Source: Ga0077555 sp963741565 (GTDB taxonomy: Bacteria; Pseudomonadota; Alphaproteobacteria; Rhizobiales; Hyphomicrobiaceae). From it: a stretch of 64,000 bases of DNA. The position numbers and the translations under genes are program-made. This document shows positions 36,809 to 45,997 of this stretch, piece after piece (the first letter of the stretch is position 1; each line of letters starts with the position of its first letter). The stretch lies in NCBI GenBank assembly GCA_963741565.1, contig CAVUIK010000017.1, positions 1 through 64,000 on the forward strand. Direction: 5' to 3'. The notes under the pieces are model-generated. The model was not told the DNA's origin. It worked only from the letters and a program-made list of their open reading frames with translations, and did no database searches.

Positions 36809-37858
36809 TCACACGCCGAACGTGTCGCGCCATTTCTCCTTCACCTCGGCAAGCCCCTTCAGGAGCTTGTCGGGCGGCGCGATCATGGTTTTGATCTCGG
36901 AGAGCGGCTTGCCCGCCTTTGGCTTCACGGCGTCATGGATAGACTCGCCGAACGTTTCGACCGAGATCCGGCTGGCGTCCGCGCTTGACATGAATTCCAT
37001 GAACAGTTTGGCCGCATTTGGCCGCTTGGCGCCCTTGACGATGCACGACGGCGCCACGATGACGATGGTTCCGTCCTCGGGATTGATCACATCGATCGGC
37101 TCGCCTTTGGCCTTTGATTCGTAAGCCGTCGCGAGGCTGCCGGCCGCCACCATCCGCTCGCCCGAGCGCAGCATGGTCAGCGTATCCTGGATCGAGCGGC
37201 CGATCTGCGGATTGTTCGCCTTCAACTTCTCGAAGTAGTCCCACTTGTGAAGACGCTCCATCTCCCAGCACCAGATCGACACGTAGCCGGAGAACGAGGG
37301 GTGGCCGACGGACACCTGGTTCTTCCACTTCGGATCGACCAGGTCGGTCCACCTCTTCGGCGCATCGGCGAGCTTGACCTTGGCGCTATTGTACGTGATG
37401 CCGATGGTGCCGATCGACGTCACATGGAAAAAACCGTCTTTGTCGATGTCCTTCAAGGCGCTGCTGAGCGTCGCGCCGTTCGCCGGCACGAACTTCTCGA
37501 GCTGGCCTTGCGCCTTCAGCGTGATGGCGTGGGTGATGTCGGTCGAGGACAGCACATCGCACTGCGGACCACCGGCTTTGATCTCCTGCGTCAGGCGCTG
37601 AAAGGCGACGTTTGCGGTCGTGCGCACGACGTTGACCTTCACGCCGGGATATTTTTCGGAAAATTTCTTACCATATAACTCGGCGAGCTCAGCGGCGTGA
37701 TGCGCGTCGTACCAAGTGAGCTCGCCGTCTTTCTTGGCTGCCTCGTAGAGCGCCTTCTCGGCGTCCCCCGCGAGCTGGGCCAGAGCAGCACCTGGAAGCA
37801 ACCCGGTTGTGCCAAGCGCAGCCGCGCCGGCGCCGAATTGGCGGCGTGTGATCGTCAT
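36809..37858 (-). CDS. Extracellular solute-binding protein (family 1), Tat-type signal, copy 1
   Basis: The 349-residue periplasmic protein begins MTITRRQFGAGAAALGTTG, a twin-arginine signal with predicted cleavage after ALA (about residue 27). The mature part has EKALYEAAKKDGELTWYDAHH, the start of domain I in iron-type binding proteins, and VNVVRTTANVAFQRL. Tyr residues for ferric ligation are not clearly arranged. It is the first gene in the transporter operon and is a close paralogue of the protein at 38123-39172: same length, same signal motif and same IGRSIxDTLTMLRSGER segment. The spacer between the two contains two large hairpins. Confidence 0.9.
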   Translation of the reverse strand: MTITRRQFGAGAAALGTTGLLPGAALAQLAGDAEKALYEAAKKDGELTWYDAHHAAELAELYGKKFSEKYPGVKVNVVRTTANVAFQRLTQEIKAGGPQCDVLSSTDITHAITLKAQGQLEKFVPANGATLSSALKDIDKDGFFHVTSIGTIGITYNSAKVKLADAPKRWTDLVDPKWKNQVSVGHPSFSGYVSIWCWEMERLHKWDYFEKLKANNPQIGRSIQDTLTMLRSGERMVAAGSLATAYESKAKGEPIDVINPEDGTIVIVAPSCIVKGAKRPNAAKLFMEFMSSADASRISVETFGESIHDAVKPKAGKPLSEIKTMIAPPDKLLKGLAEVKEKWRDTFGV

Positions 37859-37875
37859 CGCAGTTTCCTTCCCTT

Positions 37876-37948
37876 GTGTGGCGGTTCAGAAGTCCGCTTC
37901 TACCTTGCGGCGGCCTCGTCAAGCGGACTTCTGAACGTAACGCCACAC
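37876..37948. repeat. Large inverted repeat 1 between binding-protein genes
   Basis: The left arm from 37876, GTGTGGCGGTTCAGAAGTCC then GCTT, pairs with the right arm AAGCGGACTTCTGAAC-GTAA-CGCCACAC (37921-37948): 16 plus 8 perfect pairs around a 4-base insertion, with a 21-base loop. It lies just upstream of the first binding-protein gene on the minus strand. Confidence 0.85.
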
Positions 37949-37963
37949 TAAGCTCATGTTTCT

Positions 37964-38038
37964 CTAGTGTCCTTATTGATCGCGAGTTCGCACCGAGTGT
38001 GCTGCAGGTGGTGGCGAACGTCGCGATCGGGACACTAG
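37964..38038. repeat. Large inverted repeat 2 between binding-protein genes
   Basis: Three nested arms pair: CTAGTGTCC (37964-37972) with GGACACTAG (38030-38038), GATCGCGA (37978-37985) with TCGCGATC (38021-38028), and GTTCGC (37986-37991) with GCGAAC (38014-38019). It lies 15 bp from inverted repeat 1. No T-run follows on either strand. Confidence 0.85.
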
Positions 38039-38122
38039 GCCCCGCTGTTGGCACAGGGCATTCCTTATGGCGCAGCCAGTATGCTGCACCTTCGCGGCGA
38101 ATCAAGGCCCATGCGCCACGGC

Positions 38123-39172
38123 TTACACGCCAAACGTGTCGCGCCAGCGCTCCTTGACGTCGGGAATCCCCTTGTGCAGCTGCTCCGCGGTCGGCAGCAA
38201 CGTTTTGACGCTGCCGAGCGGCTTGCCGATTTTCGGCGCGACGTCGGCGTGACGCGACTCGACGAAATTGTTGACTGCGATCTGGCTCGCTTGCGGCGAG
38301 GTCATGAATTCCAGGAACAGGCGCGCCGCATTCGGGCTTTTGGCGCCTTTCGGAATTGCCGATGGCGAGACGAACACGACCGTTCCGTCTGTCGGGTAGA
38401 CGATTTCGATCGGATCACCCTTGACCTTGGCGTCGAGTGCCGTATTAGCCGAACTCGCGGCGACGATCCGCTCGCCCGAGCGCAACATGGTCAGCGTGTC
38501 GTTGATCGAGCGGCCGATTTGCGGATTGTTCGCCTTGAGCTTCTCGAAATAGTCCCAGCCATAGAGCGCCATCATCTGCCAGACCCAGACGCCGACCGTT
38601 CCCGAATAGGCGGGATGGCCGACCGAGACTTGGTTCTTCCATTTGGGATCAACCAGGTCGGTCCATTTTTTCGGTGCCTCGTCCGGCTTGACGCGTTGCG
38701 TATTGTAGGTGATGGCGACAACGCCAACAGCCGTCGCATGGAAAAAACCGTCCTTGTCGACGTTCTGCAGCGCCGGGAGCAGGGTCGATGCGTTGGCGGG
38801 CGTGAACTTGTCGAGCTGGCTTTTCGACTTTAGCTCGAGGAAATGGCCGATGTCGGTGGAGGCGAACACGTCGCACTGTGTCCCGCCGGCTTTCAGCTCT
38901 TGAGTCAGCCGCTGATAGGCAACCTGCGCCGTCGTGCGCACGACCTTGCAGACGACGCCCGGATATTTCTCGGTGAAACCACGAGCGAACGCCTCCGCTA
39001 CCTCTGCCGAATAGTGGGCGGTGTAGTAAATGAGCGATCCTTCTTTCTTCGCTGCCTCGTAGAGCGCTTTTTCCGCGTCGGGCGCAATCTGGCCCATCGC
39101 ACGGGTCGTGGGCAAAGACGAGACGGCCAGCGCGGCAGCGCCGCGGCCGAACTGACGACGATCGAATCGCAT
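38123..39172 (-). CDS. Extracellular solute-binding protein (family 1), Tat-type signal, copy 2
   Basis: A paralogue of the protein at 36809-37858 with the same length (349 residues). The signal is MRFDRRQFGRGAAALAVSS with cleavage near AMG/QIA. The mature part reads EKALYEAAKKEGSLIYYTAHYS, VCKVVRTTAQVAYQRLTQEL and IGRSINDTLTMLRSGERIVA. The start at 39172 is preferred since AAGGAG stands upstream; an in-frame extension to 39223 is less likely. It has no permease of its own in the window, and may share the downstream permease and ATPase as an alternative specificity subunit. It is divergent from the amidohydrolase gene. Confidence 0.88.
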   Translation of the reverse strand: MRFDRRQFGRGAAALAVSSLPTTRAMGQIAPDAEKALYEAAKKEGSLIYYTAHYSAEVAEAFARGFTEKYPGVVCKVVRTTAQVAYQRLTQELKAGGTQCDVFASTDIGHFLELKSKSQLDKFTPANASTLLPALQNVDKDGFFHATAVGVVAITYNTQRVKPDEAPKKWTDLVDPKWKNQVSVGHPAYSGTVGVWVWQMMALYGWDYFEKLKANNPQIGRSINDTLTMLRSGERIVAASSANTALDAKVKGDPIEIVYPTDGTVVFVSPSAIPKGAKSPNAARLFLEFMTSPQASQIAVNNFVESRHADVAPKIGKPLGSVKTLLPTAEQLHKGIPDVKERWRDTFGV

Positions 39173-39366
39173 CGATGCGGATCTCCTTGAAGGCGGTTCC
39201 GCTCTGATCATCTTTTTCGCCAAGTATGGTCCGAATACCCGGCGAGGAGAAGCGCAATTGCTCGCCGCTGGAACGAACGCAATCGGCCGCCCGCCGCGGC
39301 TTTCCTCCGGGAACGCTTCCCTGCTACGCTTGCCGCCTCAGGTTCGATCCAGCCAGGAGTTGCGTC

Positions 39367-40909
39367 ATGAGTGGAACGTTGAGCGACAAGGAGCTTGCCG
39401 AGCTCATCCCTTCCGAGCTGGTGCCGACACGGACGCCCGTCCCGACCCAGATCGTCGCCAGCGACGAGTTCTATCCCGATCCGCAGAACGAGCAGCAACG
39501 CGAGGTCGAAGCGCGCGTGCTCGCCATGGCCGACGAGCTAGGCGCAAAGCAGAACCTCGATCGCCGCCGGTTCTTCCAGACGGCCTCCGGTATGGCCGCG
39601 TCGTTCGTCGCCATGAACGAAGTCTACGGCTCCATCTTCGACGTGAGCCGCGCCGAAGCCGCCACGCCTGCCCAGGCGCAGGAGCGCGCGGCCAAGCTCA
39701 AAGGCCAGTTCATCATGGATATGCATACGCATTTCCTACGCGACGACACGCGCATCATGAACTTCGTCAACATGCGCAACTCAGTGGGCAAGGCCGGCTG
39801 GAACAAGTCGCTTGCCGAGAAAGAGCAGACCATCGAGGACCTGAAGTACGCCAACTACATGAAGGAGATGTTCCTCGACAGCGACACCAAGATCGCGCTG
39901 ATCTCGTCGGCGCCTTCCGACACCGAGCAGGACTGGTTCCTGACCAACGAGCAAATGGCGGCGGCCCGCGACAAGGTCAACAAGGAGGCCGGCGGAACGA
40001 CGCGGCTGCTGTCCCATATGATCTTCACGCCGGGCCAGCCGGGCTGGCTCGACAAGCTCGACGCGGGACTGGCGCTGAAACCCAACTCGGTGAAGGGCTA
40101 TACGATCGGCGACAACACGCATAAGGCCACCAGTAAATATCCCGTGGCGTATGGACGACGAGAAGATCGCCTACAAGGGCTACGAGAAAATGGTGGCCGC
40201 CGGCGTCAAGAACGTCTGCATCCACAAGGGGCTGTTCGCACCGTCGATCGAGAAGCAGTTTCCGCATTTGCGCGGGTTCTGCTCCGTCGACGACGTCGGG
40301 CAAGCCGCGAAGGACTGGCCGCAGCTCAATTTCATCATCTACCACTCGGCCTACCGCCACGTCGGCGGCGATCCGAAGGTGGCGCTCGCCGAGTTCGAGC
40401 GGACGGGCCGCGTTTCGTGGACGAGCGACCTCGCCGATATCCCCGCACAGTATGGCGTCAAGAACGTCTATGGCGACGTCGGTCAGCTGTTTGCGACGAC
40501 GCTGGTGGCACAACCGCGCGTGTGCGCAGCGCTGATGGGCATTCTGATCAAGGGCCTCGGCGCCGACCACGTGAACTGGGGCACCGACGCGGTCTGGACC
40601 GGCTCGCCCCAGTGGCAGATCGAAGGATTGCGGAGATTAGAGATCCCAGCCGACATGCAGAAGAAATTTGGCTTCAAACCACTTGGCGGCCCGGACAGTC
40701 CGGTGAAGCGGGCGATTTTCGGCGAGAACAACGCACGGCTTTACGGCATCACGCAGCAAAAGCGCGCGGCGCTCGAAACCGACAAGCTCGCAGCTCTCAA
40801 GGCCGACTATGACAAGAGCGGCGAAGGCCGCTCCAACCTGCGCTACGGCTATGTCGCGCCGCCGGCCGCCAATGTGAACCACGGCGTGCCGCCCGAGGTG
40901 TTCGCGTAA
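39367..40909 (+). CDS. Amidohydrolase family protein with internal Tat motif, one frameshift
   Basis: Two frames join to about 513 residues. The N-terminal 60 residues are acidic and polar; a twin-arginine motif (LDRRRFFQTASGMAASF, residues 64-80) then begins a hydrophobic stretch, as in Tat signals. The amidohydrolase barrel starts IMDMHTHFLRDD (metal ligands His120 and His122). At 40141-40143 one extra C (CCC for CC) breaks the frame; corrected, it reads KYPWRMDDEKIAYKGYEKM. The rest has NVCIHKG, FIIYHSAY and VNWGTDAVW (metal-ligand Asp). It resembles amidohydrolase_2-type decarboxylases/hydrolases. It is divergent from a binding-protein gene, so perhaps acts on the imported compound outside the cytoplasm. 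Confidence 0.83.
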
Positions 40910-40992
40910 AGATGAAAATTGAGTTGCACGCGGCTCAGCTGGCGCGCAACCGGGTTGGCGATCGGGCTGCGCCAACCCAACCCGACCGGCCA

Positions 40993-41947
40993 CTACGCCT
41001 TCGCGATGACGTCGGCGCCGAAAGCGCTCGATGCGGGCGACGGACTCCGCAACCGTCTCGCCGCCGAGACGCAAGGCAACGTGACTGACACCCACCGCCG
41101 CCAGCGCGCCCGCATCTTCTGCCATGTTCGCCGATGTGCCGGTGAACATCCGCCGCGCGGAGCCGTCCTGCGTTTTCTGCTCCGCCCAGTCGAACGGGTT
41201 CTGCACGATCAGGCAGATGTCGATCGATTTCGGATTGCGGCCGGACTGCTCGGCGACCCGATGCAGGTCGGCGATGCCAGTCTTGAGGCGCGCGGGCGTA
41301 TCCATCGGCTTCTGCTGGTTGTTGTTGCCGGGATACCAGGCGTCGCCGAGCTTCGCGGTCCGCCGCAGCGCGGCCGGACTCTCGCCACCGATCCAGATCG
41401 GCGGGTGCGGCTTCTGGATCGGCTGGGGCGCAAAGATGACGTCGGAGAAATTCACATGCTTGCCGCTGTACGATGGCCGCTCCTGGGTCCAGAGCACCTT
41501 GAATGCCTCGAGGTATTCGTCGGTGGCCCGGCCGCGATCCTCGAACGGCGCGCCGAGCAGCGCGAACTCTTCCTTCATCCAGCCGGCGCCGGCACCAAGA
41601 ATAAGGCGTCCGCCGGACAGCACGTCGAGCGTGGCCAGCATCTTTGCTGTCGCGATGACCGGGCGATGCGGCACCACCATCACCGACGTCAGCAACCGCA
41701 GCCGCGACGTGCAGCCCGCGAGGAACGCCAGCGCCGTGATTACGTCGAAGCAATGACCGTGCTCGGCTGCCGACCAGACACCACCTTGCGTATAGGGATA
41801 GGCCGAGCCGAGCTTGCCCGGCACGATCAGATGATCGTTGACGGACATGAAGTCGAAGCCGGCGCGCTCGGCCGCTTGCGCCACGGCCATATAGGCGTCT
41901 CGCGAGGTGTAGATACCGCGCGACAGAGTGCTGACACCGAATTTCAT
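40993..41947 (-). CDS. LLM-class flavin-dependent oxidoreductase (copy 2), frameshift near the C-terminus
   Basis: A TIM-barrel flavoenzyme of about 317 residues starting MKFGVSTLSRGIYTSRDAY and sharing NDHLIVP, LTSVMVVPHRPV, GAGAGWMKEEFALLG and PPIWIGGESPA with copies at 30913 and 55558. Near 41021-41023 one extra T (TTT) diverts the frame; without it the end reads ERFGADVIAKA with TAG at 40993-40995, just like copy 1 (ERFAAEVMRKA). As given, the reading would run on to 40637, antisense to the amidohydrolase, which is an artefact. Cofactor (FMN or F420) and substrate are unknown. Confidence 0.85.
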
Positions 41948-42153
41948 TGGATCGTCTCCGCGCGGCTGTCGTTGTGATTTCAGGATTGTCTCTGTTTACT
42001 ACGTTGCCTGGGACATCGGCAAACCATGCCGACCGCCCTGACACACCACCACCGGCGTTGACCGGTCAATGGCACACATGTCAGCCTTATCCGGAACTCT
42101 TGCGGCATGGTATTGCGTTCCGGCTGACCGCCATCCGCCGGTAAAGGACCTGC

Positions 42154-43477
42154 ATGAAGATTGACCAGAAATCGGTGCTCCTGATCGGGGCATCATTGAT
42201 CGTGCTGTTGCCGTTCCTGCTGTGGTGGGTTCTCAGGCTTCAGAAATTCTTCCCCCTCGCCGTCATTCAGATCTTCACCGGCATCGCGCTCGGGCCGACG
42301 ATCCTCGGCTGGGTGGCCCCCGACATCTACACGCTGCTGTTCACCGGCGCCGTGGTTCCCGGCATCAAGGCGCTGGCGGCGATCTCGGTCTGCCTGTTCG
42401 CGTTCCTGTCCGGAACCGAGGCCGACCGCGAGATCATTCGCAACGCCGGGCGTACCGTGCTGTCGGTCGGCATCGGCGGCCTCATCGCGACATGGGTCGT
42501 CGGCATTCTGGCCGGCTACAAGCTGGCCATGGCCTATCCGAGCGTCATGGGCTCGATTGCGGACCCGGCGCTGTTCGCCGCCGCCTTCGGGCTTTGCAAT
42601 GCCGTGCCGGCACTGCCGGTGCTCGCTGCCATCCTGGGCGAGTTGCAGCTCAACCGGCGGCGCATCGGCGCCGTCGCACTGGCGTCGGCTGCAATCGGCG
42701 ACGGTCTGCTCTGGGCGTCGGTCGCCGTGATTCTGCCGTTTGCGGCCGGCGTCGGCGGCCTTGCGTCTCAAGCTGGTCGCAGCCCTCGGCGGCGGCGTTG
42801 TGGCGGCGCTCTTGTGCTATTTTGTTTTCAATCCGCTGCTGCGCTACACGATCCGCACCAAGACGCCCGAGCGCGTGCAGATGATCATCGTCGGCGTCGC
42901 CATCTTCATGTGCTCGGCGATCACCCAGGTGATGGGGCTGCATGCGGTGCTCGGCGCGTTTCTCGTCGGCATCCTGCTGCCCGACAGCATCCGGCACATG
43001 GCGGCGACCAAGCTCGACATGCCGACCTCGATGCTGTTGCTGCCGTTCTTCTTCCTCGATACCGGACTGCAGGCGAATATCTCGATCTCCGACAATCTGA
43101 TCTGGACCATCTTCGGCATCGGCATGGCGGTCTGCGTGCTGGTCAAGATCGCGGCGACCACTGTCATCGCCCGTCTGTCGGGGGAAAATTGGGCGTTCGG
43201 CGGCCTCGCTGGCGTGCTGCTGCAGACCAAGGGCCTGATGGAGCTGGTCATCGTCACCGTGTTCCGTGATGCCGGCATCGTTAGTGCCCAGACCTACTCG
43301 GCCTTGGTGCTGGTGGCGCTTGCCTCGACGGCGTTGACCATGCCGTTGACGCAGATCTTCCTGAAAGCGTGGGATGGCGCCATCGAGGCCAGCGGTCGCC
43401 CGCCCCGACCGCCGGATGCGACGGAGGCCGCGCCTCGACCTTGGCCACCAACGAGATCTGGCCCCCCGACAAATTGA
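42154..43477 (+). CDS. Monovalent cation:proton antiporter (CPA2/Kef-type), one frameshift
   Basis: Two frames combine to about 440 residues with 11-12 hydrophobic helices. It starts MKIDQKSVLLIGASLIVLLP and contains IFTGIALGPTILGWV, the family segment after helix 2, and FGLCNAVPALPVLAAILGEL. At about 42760 the frame moves one base (GVGG into LRLKLVAALGGG). The second part has MGLHAVLGAFLVGILLPD, FFFLDTGLQANI and ENWAFGGLAGVLLQTKGLMELV, corresponding to the C-terminal ion-binding bundle. There is no TrkA-N domain; the tail is Pro-rich. It exchanges Na+ or K+ for protons across the inner membrane. Confidence 0.83.
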
Positions 43478-43610
43478 ACGCATTCACCTCGACAACGCGA
43501 CCGGCACCGTTGATCTCACTTTCCAAATTCAGGTAGTCTCACCATATGTGATTGCGAGACCCGGGTTCACGTGCCGTTCCAGCCACAACCCGGCGCAACG
43601 AAGGATTGGC

Positions 43611-44120
43611 ATGCGCGATTGGATCGTCATTCTGGCTATCGCCATCTTGAGTTCGGCGGTGGGGTTCTGGGCCATCCGGCGAAAACCAGCGTCCGGCTCC
43701 CCGGGCGAGGGCACATCTGCGACCGGGCGCCAGGACACGACCGCCGGCAAGGCCGCCCCGCCGAGCGCTCCGCAGGCCGCACCCGCCAATGCCCCCTCGT
43801 CCACCGTGGCCGCGCCGCCCGCCCTGGCCCTCCTCGAATTCGATGGCGCCCCCGGCCGGGTGTCCGTGATGCGCTCCGACGTCGTCATCGGCCGCCACAG
43901 CGAGGATGATATCCGGGTGCCGGACGTGCGTGTCAGCCGGCATCACGCTCGCCTCGTCGCCAAGCGCGGTGGCGGTTTCGAGATCCACAATCTGACCAGC
44001 GTCCGCTCGGAACCCAATCCCATGCTGATCAATGGCGTCGTCCAGGAACACGCCGACATTGCGGACGGCGATATCGTTACACTCGGCGGTGTGAGCTTCA
44101 CCTTCCGATTGGCAGCCTGA
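43611..44120 (+). CDS. Membrane-anchored FHA domain protein
   Basis: A 169-residue protein: an N-terminal transmembrane helix (DWIVILAIAILSSAVGFWAI), an Ala/Pro/Ser-rich linker (about 25-70), then an FHA domain. The latter has the phosphothreonine-binding pattern VVIGRHSEDDIRV, VSRHHARL and NPMLINGVVQ. It should bind phosphothreonine peptides on the cytoplasmic face. AAGGA precedes the ATG by 6 bases. The next gene, 25 bp on, encodes another FHA protein. No Ser/Thr kinase or PP2C phosphatase occurs in the window. Confidence 0.86.
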   Translation: MRDWIVILAIAILSSAVGFWAIRRKPASGSPGEGTSATGRQDTTAGKAAPPSAPQAAPANAPSSTVAAPPALALLEFDGAPGRVSVMRSDVVIGRHSEDDIRVPDVRVSRHHARLVAKRGGGFEIHNLTSVRSEPNPMLINGVVQEHADIADGDIVTLGGVSFTFRLAA

Positions 44121-44145
44121 GTACTTGCGAGCAAGGAGCGCCAAC

Positions 44146-44571
44146 ATGGCCGATCGCGACAAGACCCACACGGTGATCACGCCGGGCGAGCAACCGGGCA
44201 ATCGGCCGAGCGCCAACATGGACGGCCTGTCGACGCAGGTGATCTCCGACGCGTCCAATGCGATGGTCGGAACGCTGCTGGTGATCGAGGGGCCCGGCCA
44301 AGGCCAGTCCCGGCCGGTCTTCAGTGGCACCAATCAGGTCGGACGCAGCGCCGACAACCGGATTGCCCTCGACTTCGGCGACACCACGATCTCCCGCTTG
44401 CAGCATGCCGTCATCGCCTACGACGGCGCCAAGAAGAGCTTTCGCATCTACGACGGCGGCAAGACCAACCCGGTGCATGTCAACGGCGAGCGGCTGGCCG
44501 GCGACTGTGCACTTGCGACCGGCGACACCATCAAGATCGGCCTGACGACGCTGAAGTTCGGCGCCGTTTGA
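44146..44571 (+). CDS. Soluble FHA domain protein
   Basis: A 141-residue protein with a polar N-terminal tail (Thr/Gln-rich, up to about 38: TVITPGEQPGN, DGLSTQVISD) and an FHA domain with NQVGRSADNRIAL, TTISRLQHAVI and NPVHVNGERL. The conserved Ser-Arg is followed by an extra residue before His (SRLQH rather than SRxH). The N-terminal threonines could themselves be phosphorylation sites read by an FHA partner such as the neighbour, as in other FHA systems; this is inference. GGAG precedes the ATG. It lies 106 bp before hslU. Confidence 0.85.
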   Translation: MADRDKTHTVITPGEQPGNRPSANMDGLSTQVISDASNAMVGTLLVIEGPGQGQSRPVFSGTNQVGRSADNRIALDFGDTTISRLQHAVIAYDGAKKSFRIYDGGKTNPVHVNGERLAGDCALATGDTIKIGLTTLKFGAV

Positions 44572-44677
44572 CGCCGAAGGCTGGCCGCCGTCCACCGTCC
44601 CCACGAACCACCTTCCGCTTCCCGGTCCGGCGCCTGCCGGGCCGCAGCACGCCTCATGAAAGCTGCCAACACCGCCC

Positions 44678-45982
44678 ATGACCAATTTTTCGCCCCGTGA
44701 AATCGTTTCGGAGCTCGACCGCTACATCATCGGCCAGGGCGACGCCAAACGCGCCGTAGCGATCGCGTTGCGCAATCGCTGGCGCCGCCAGCAGCTCACC
44801 GGCGACATGCGCGAGGAGGTGCTGCCGAAGAACATCCTGATGATCGGCCCGACCGGCTGCGGCAAGACCGAAATCTCGCGCCGCCTCGCCAAGCTGGCGG
44901 GGGCTCCGTTCCTGAAGGTCGAGGCAACCAAATTCACCGAGGTCGGCTACGTCGGGCGCGACGTGGACTCCATCATCCGCGATCTCGTCGAAGTCGGCAT
45001 CGGCCTGATCCGAGACGCCAAACGCCGCGAGGTGAAGGCGCTGGCCGAGAAGAACGCCGAGGAGCGCGTGCTTGACGCCCTCGTCGGGGCCAGCTCGCGG
45101 CCCGAGACCCGCGAGAGCTTCCGCCGGCAGCTGCGCAACAACGAGCTCAACGACAAGATCATCGAGATCCAAGTTGCAGAGGCAGCGCCCAATTTCCCGA
45201 CCATGGATATTCCGGGCGGCCAGGTCGGCATGATCAATATCGGCGAGATGTTGGGAAAAGCGTTCGGGCAACGCACCAAGCCGCGGCGCACCACCGTCGG
45301 CCAGAGTTTCGATCTGTTGATCGGGCAAGAGAGCGACAAGCTGATCGACAGCGAGCAGATCACGCACGAGGCGATCAAATCCGTGGAGAACGACGGCATC
45401 GTGTTCCTCGACGAGATCGACAAGGTGTGCTCGCGCAGCGATGCCGGCCGCGCCGGCGCCGACGTCAGCCGCGAGGGCGTACAGCGCGATCTGCTGCCGC
45501 TGATCGAGGGCACCACCGTCTCGACCAAACACGGGCCGGTGAAGACCGACCACATCCTGTTCATTGCCTCCGGTGCGTTTCATCTGGCGAAGCCGTCCGA
45601 TCTGCTCCCGGAGCTGCAAGGCCGCCTGCCGATCCGCGTCGAGCTGAAGCCGCTCACCAGGTCGGATTTCCGGCGCATCCTCACCGAGCCCGAGACGAGC
45701 CTGATCAAGCAATACGTGGCGCTGCTGGCGACCGAGGGCGTCACCTTGTCGTTCACCGATGACGGGATCGACGCGCTCGCCGATATCGCGGCCTCCGTCA
45801 ACGCGACGGTCGAGAACATCGGCGCGCGGCGCTTGCATACGGTGATGGAGCGCGTGCTCGACGAGATCTCGTTCGAGGCCTCCGATCGCAATGGCCAAGC
45901 CCAGGTGATCGATGCCGCTTACGTCGCCAGCCGCATCGGCGATCTCGCCAAGAACGCCGACCTATCCAAGTTCATCCTGTAG
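44678..45982 (+). CDS. hslU: ATP-dependent protease ATPase subunit HslU
   Basis: The 434-residue AAA+ unfoldase has Walker A IGPTGCGKTE (56-65), pore loop GYVGRD (90-95), Walker B IVFLDEIDKV and the C-terminal sensor region NIGARRLHTVMERVLDEISF. It ends DLSKFIL; the last residues insert into HslV to activate it. HslU unfolds substrates for the HslV peptidase. The hslV gene, often next to hslU, is not in the window; instead two FHA genes lie upstream. It converges with aroE, 15 bp between stops. Confidence 0.96.
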   Translation: MTNFSPREIVSELDRYIIGQGDAKRAVAIALRNRWRRQQLTGDMREEVLPKNILMIGPTGCGKTEISRRLAKLAGAPFLKVEATKFTEVGYVGRDVDSIIRDLVEVGIGLIRDAKRREVKALAEKNAEERVLDALVGASSRPETRESFRRQLRNNELNDKIIEIQVAEAAPNFPTMDIPGGQVGMINIGEMLGKAFGQRTKPRRTTVGQSFDLLIGQESDKLIDSEQITHEAIKSVENDGIVFLDEIDKVCSRSDAGRAGADVSREGVQRDLLPLIEGTTVSTKHGPVKTDHILFIASGAFHLAKPSDLLPELQGRLPIRVELKPLTRSDFRRILTEPETSLIKQYVALLATEGVTLSFTDDGIDALADIAASVNATVENIGARRLHTVMERVLDEISFEASDRNGQAQVIDAAYVASRIGDLAKNADLSKFIL

Positions 45983-45997
45983 CTGGCAGCGGGCTGA

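Noticed and set aside
40637..40992. C-terminal extension of the second LLM enzyme by 118 residues
   Set aside because: It arises from one extra T at 41021-41023; the corrected frame ends at 40993 like its paralogue, and the extension is antisense to the amidohydrolase.
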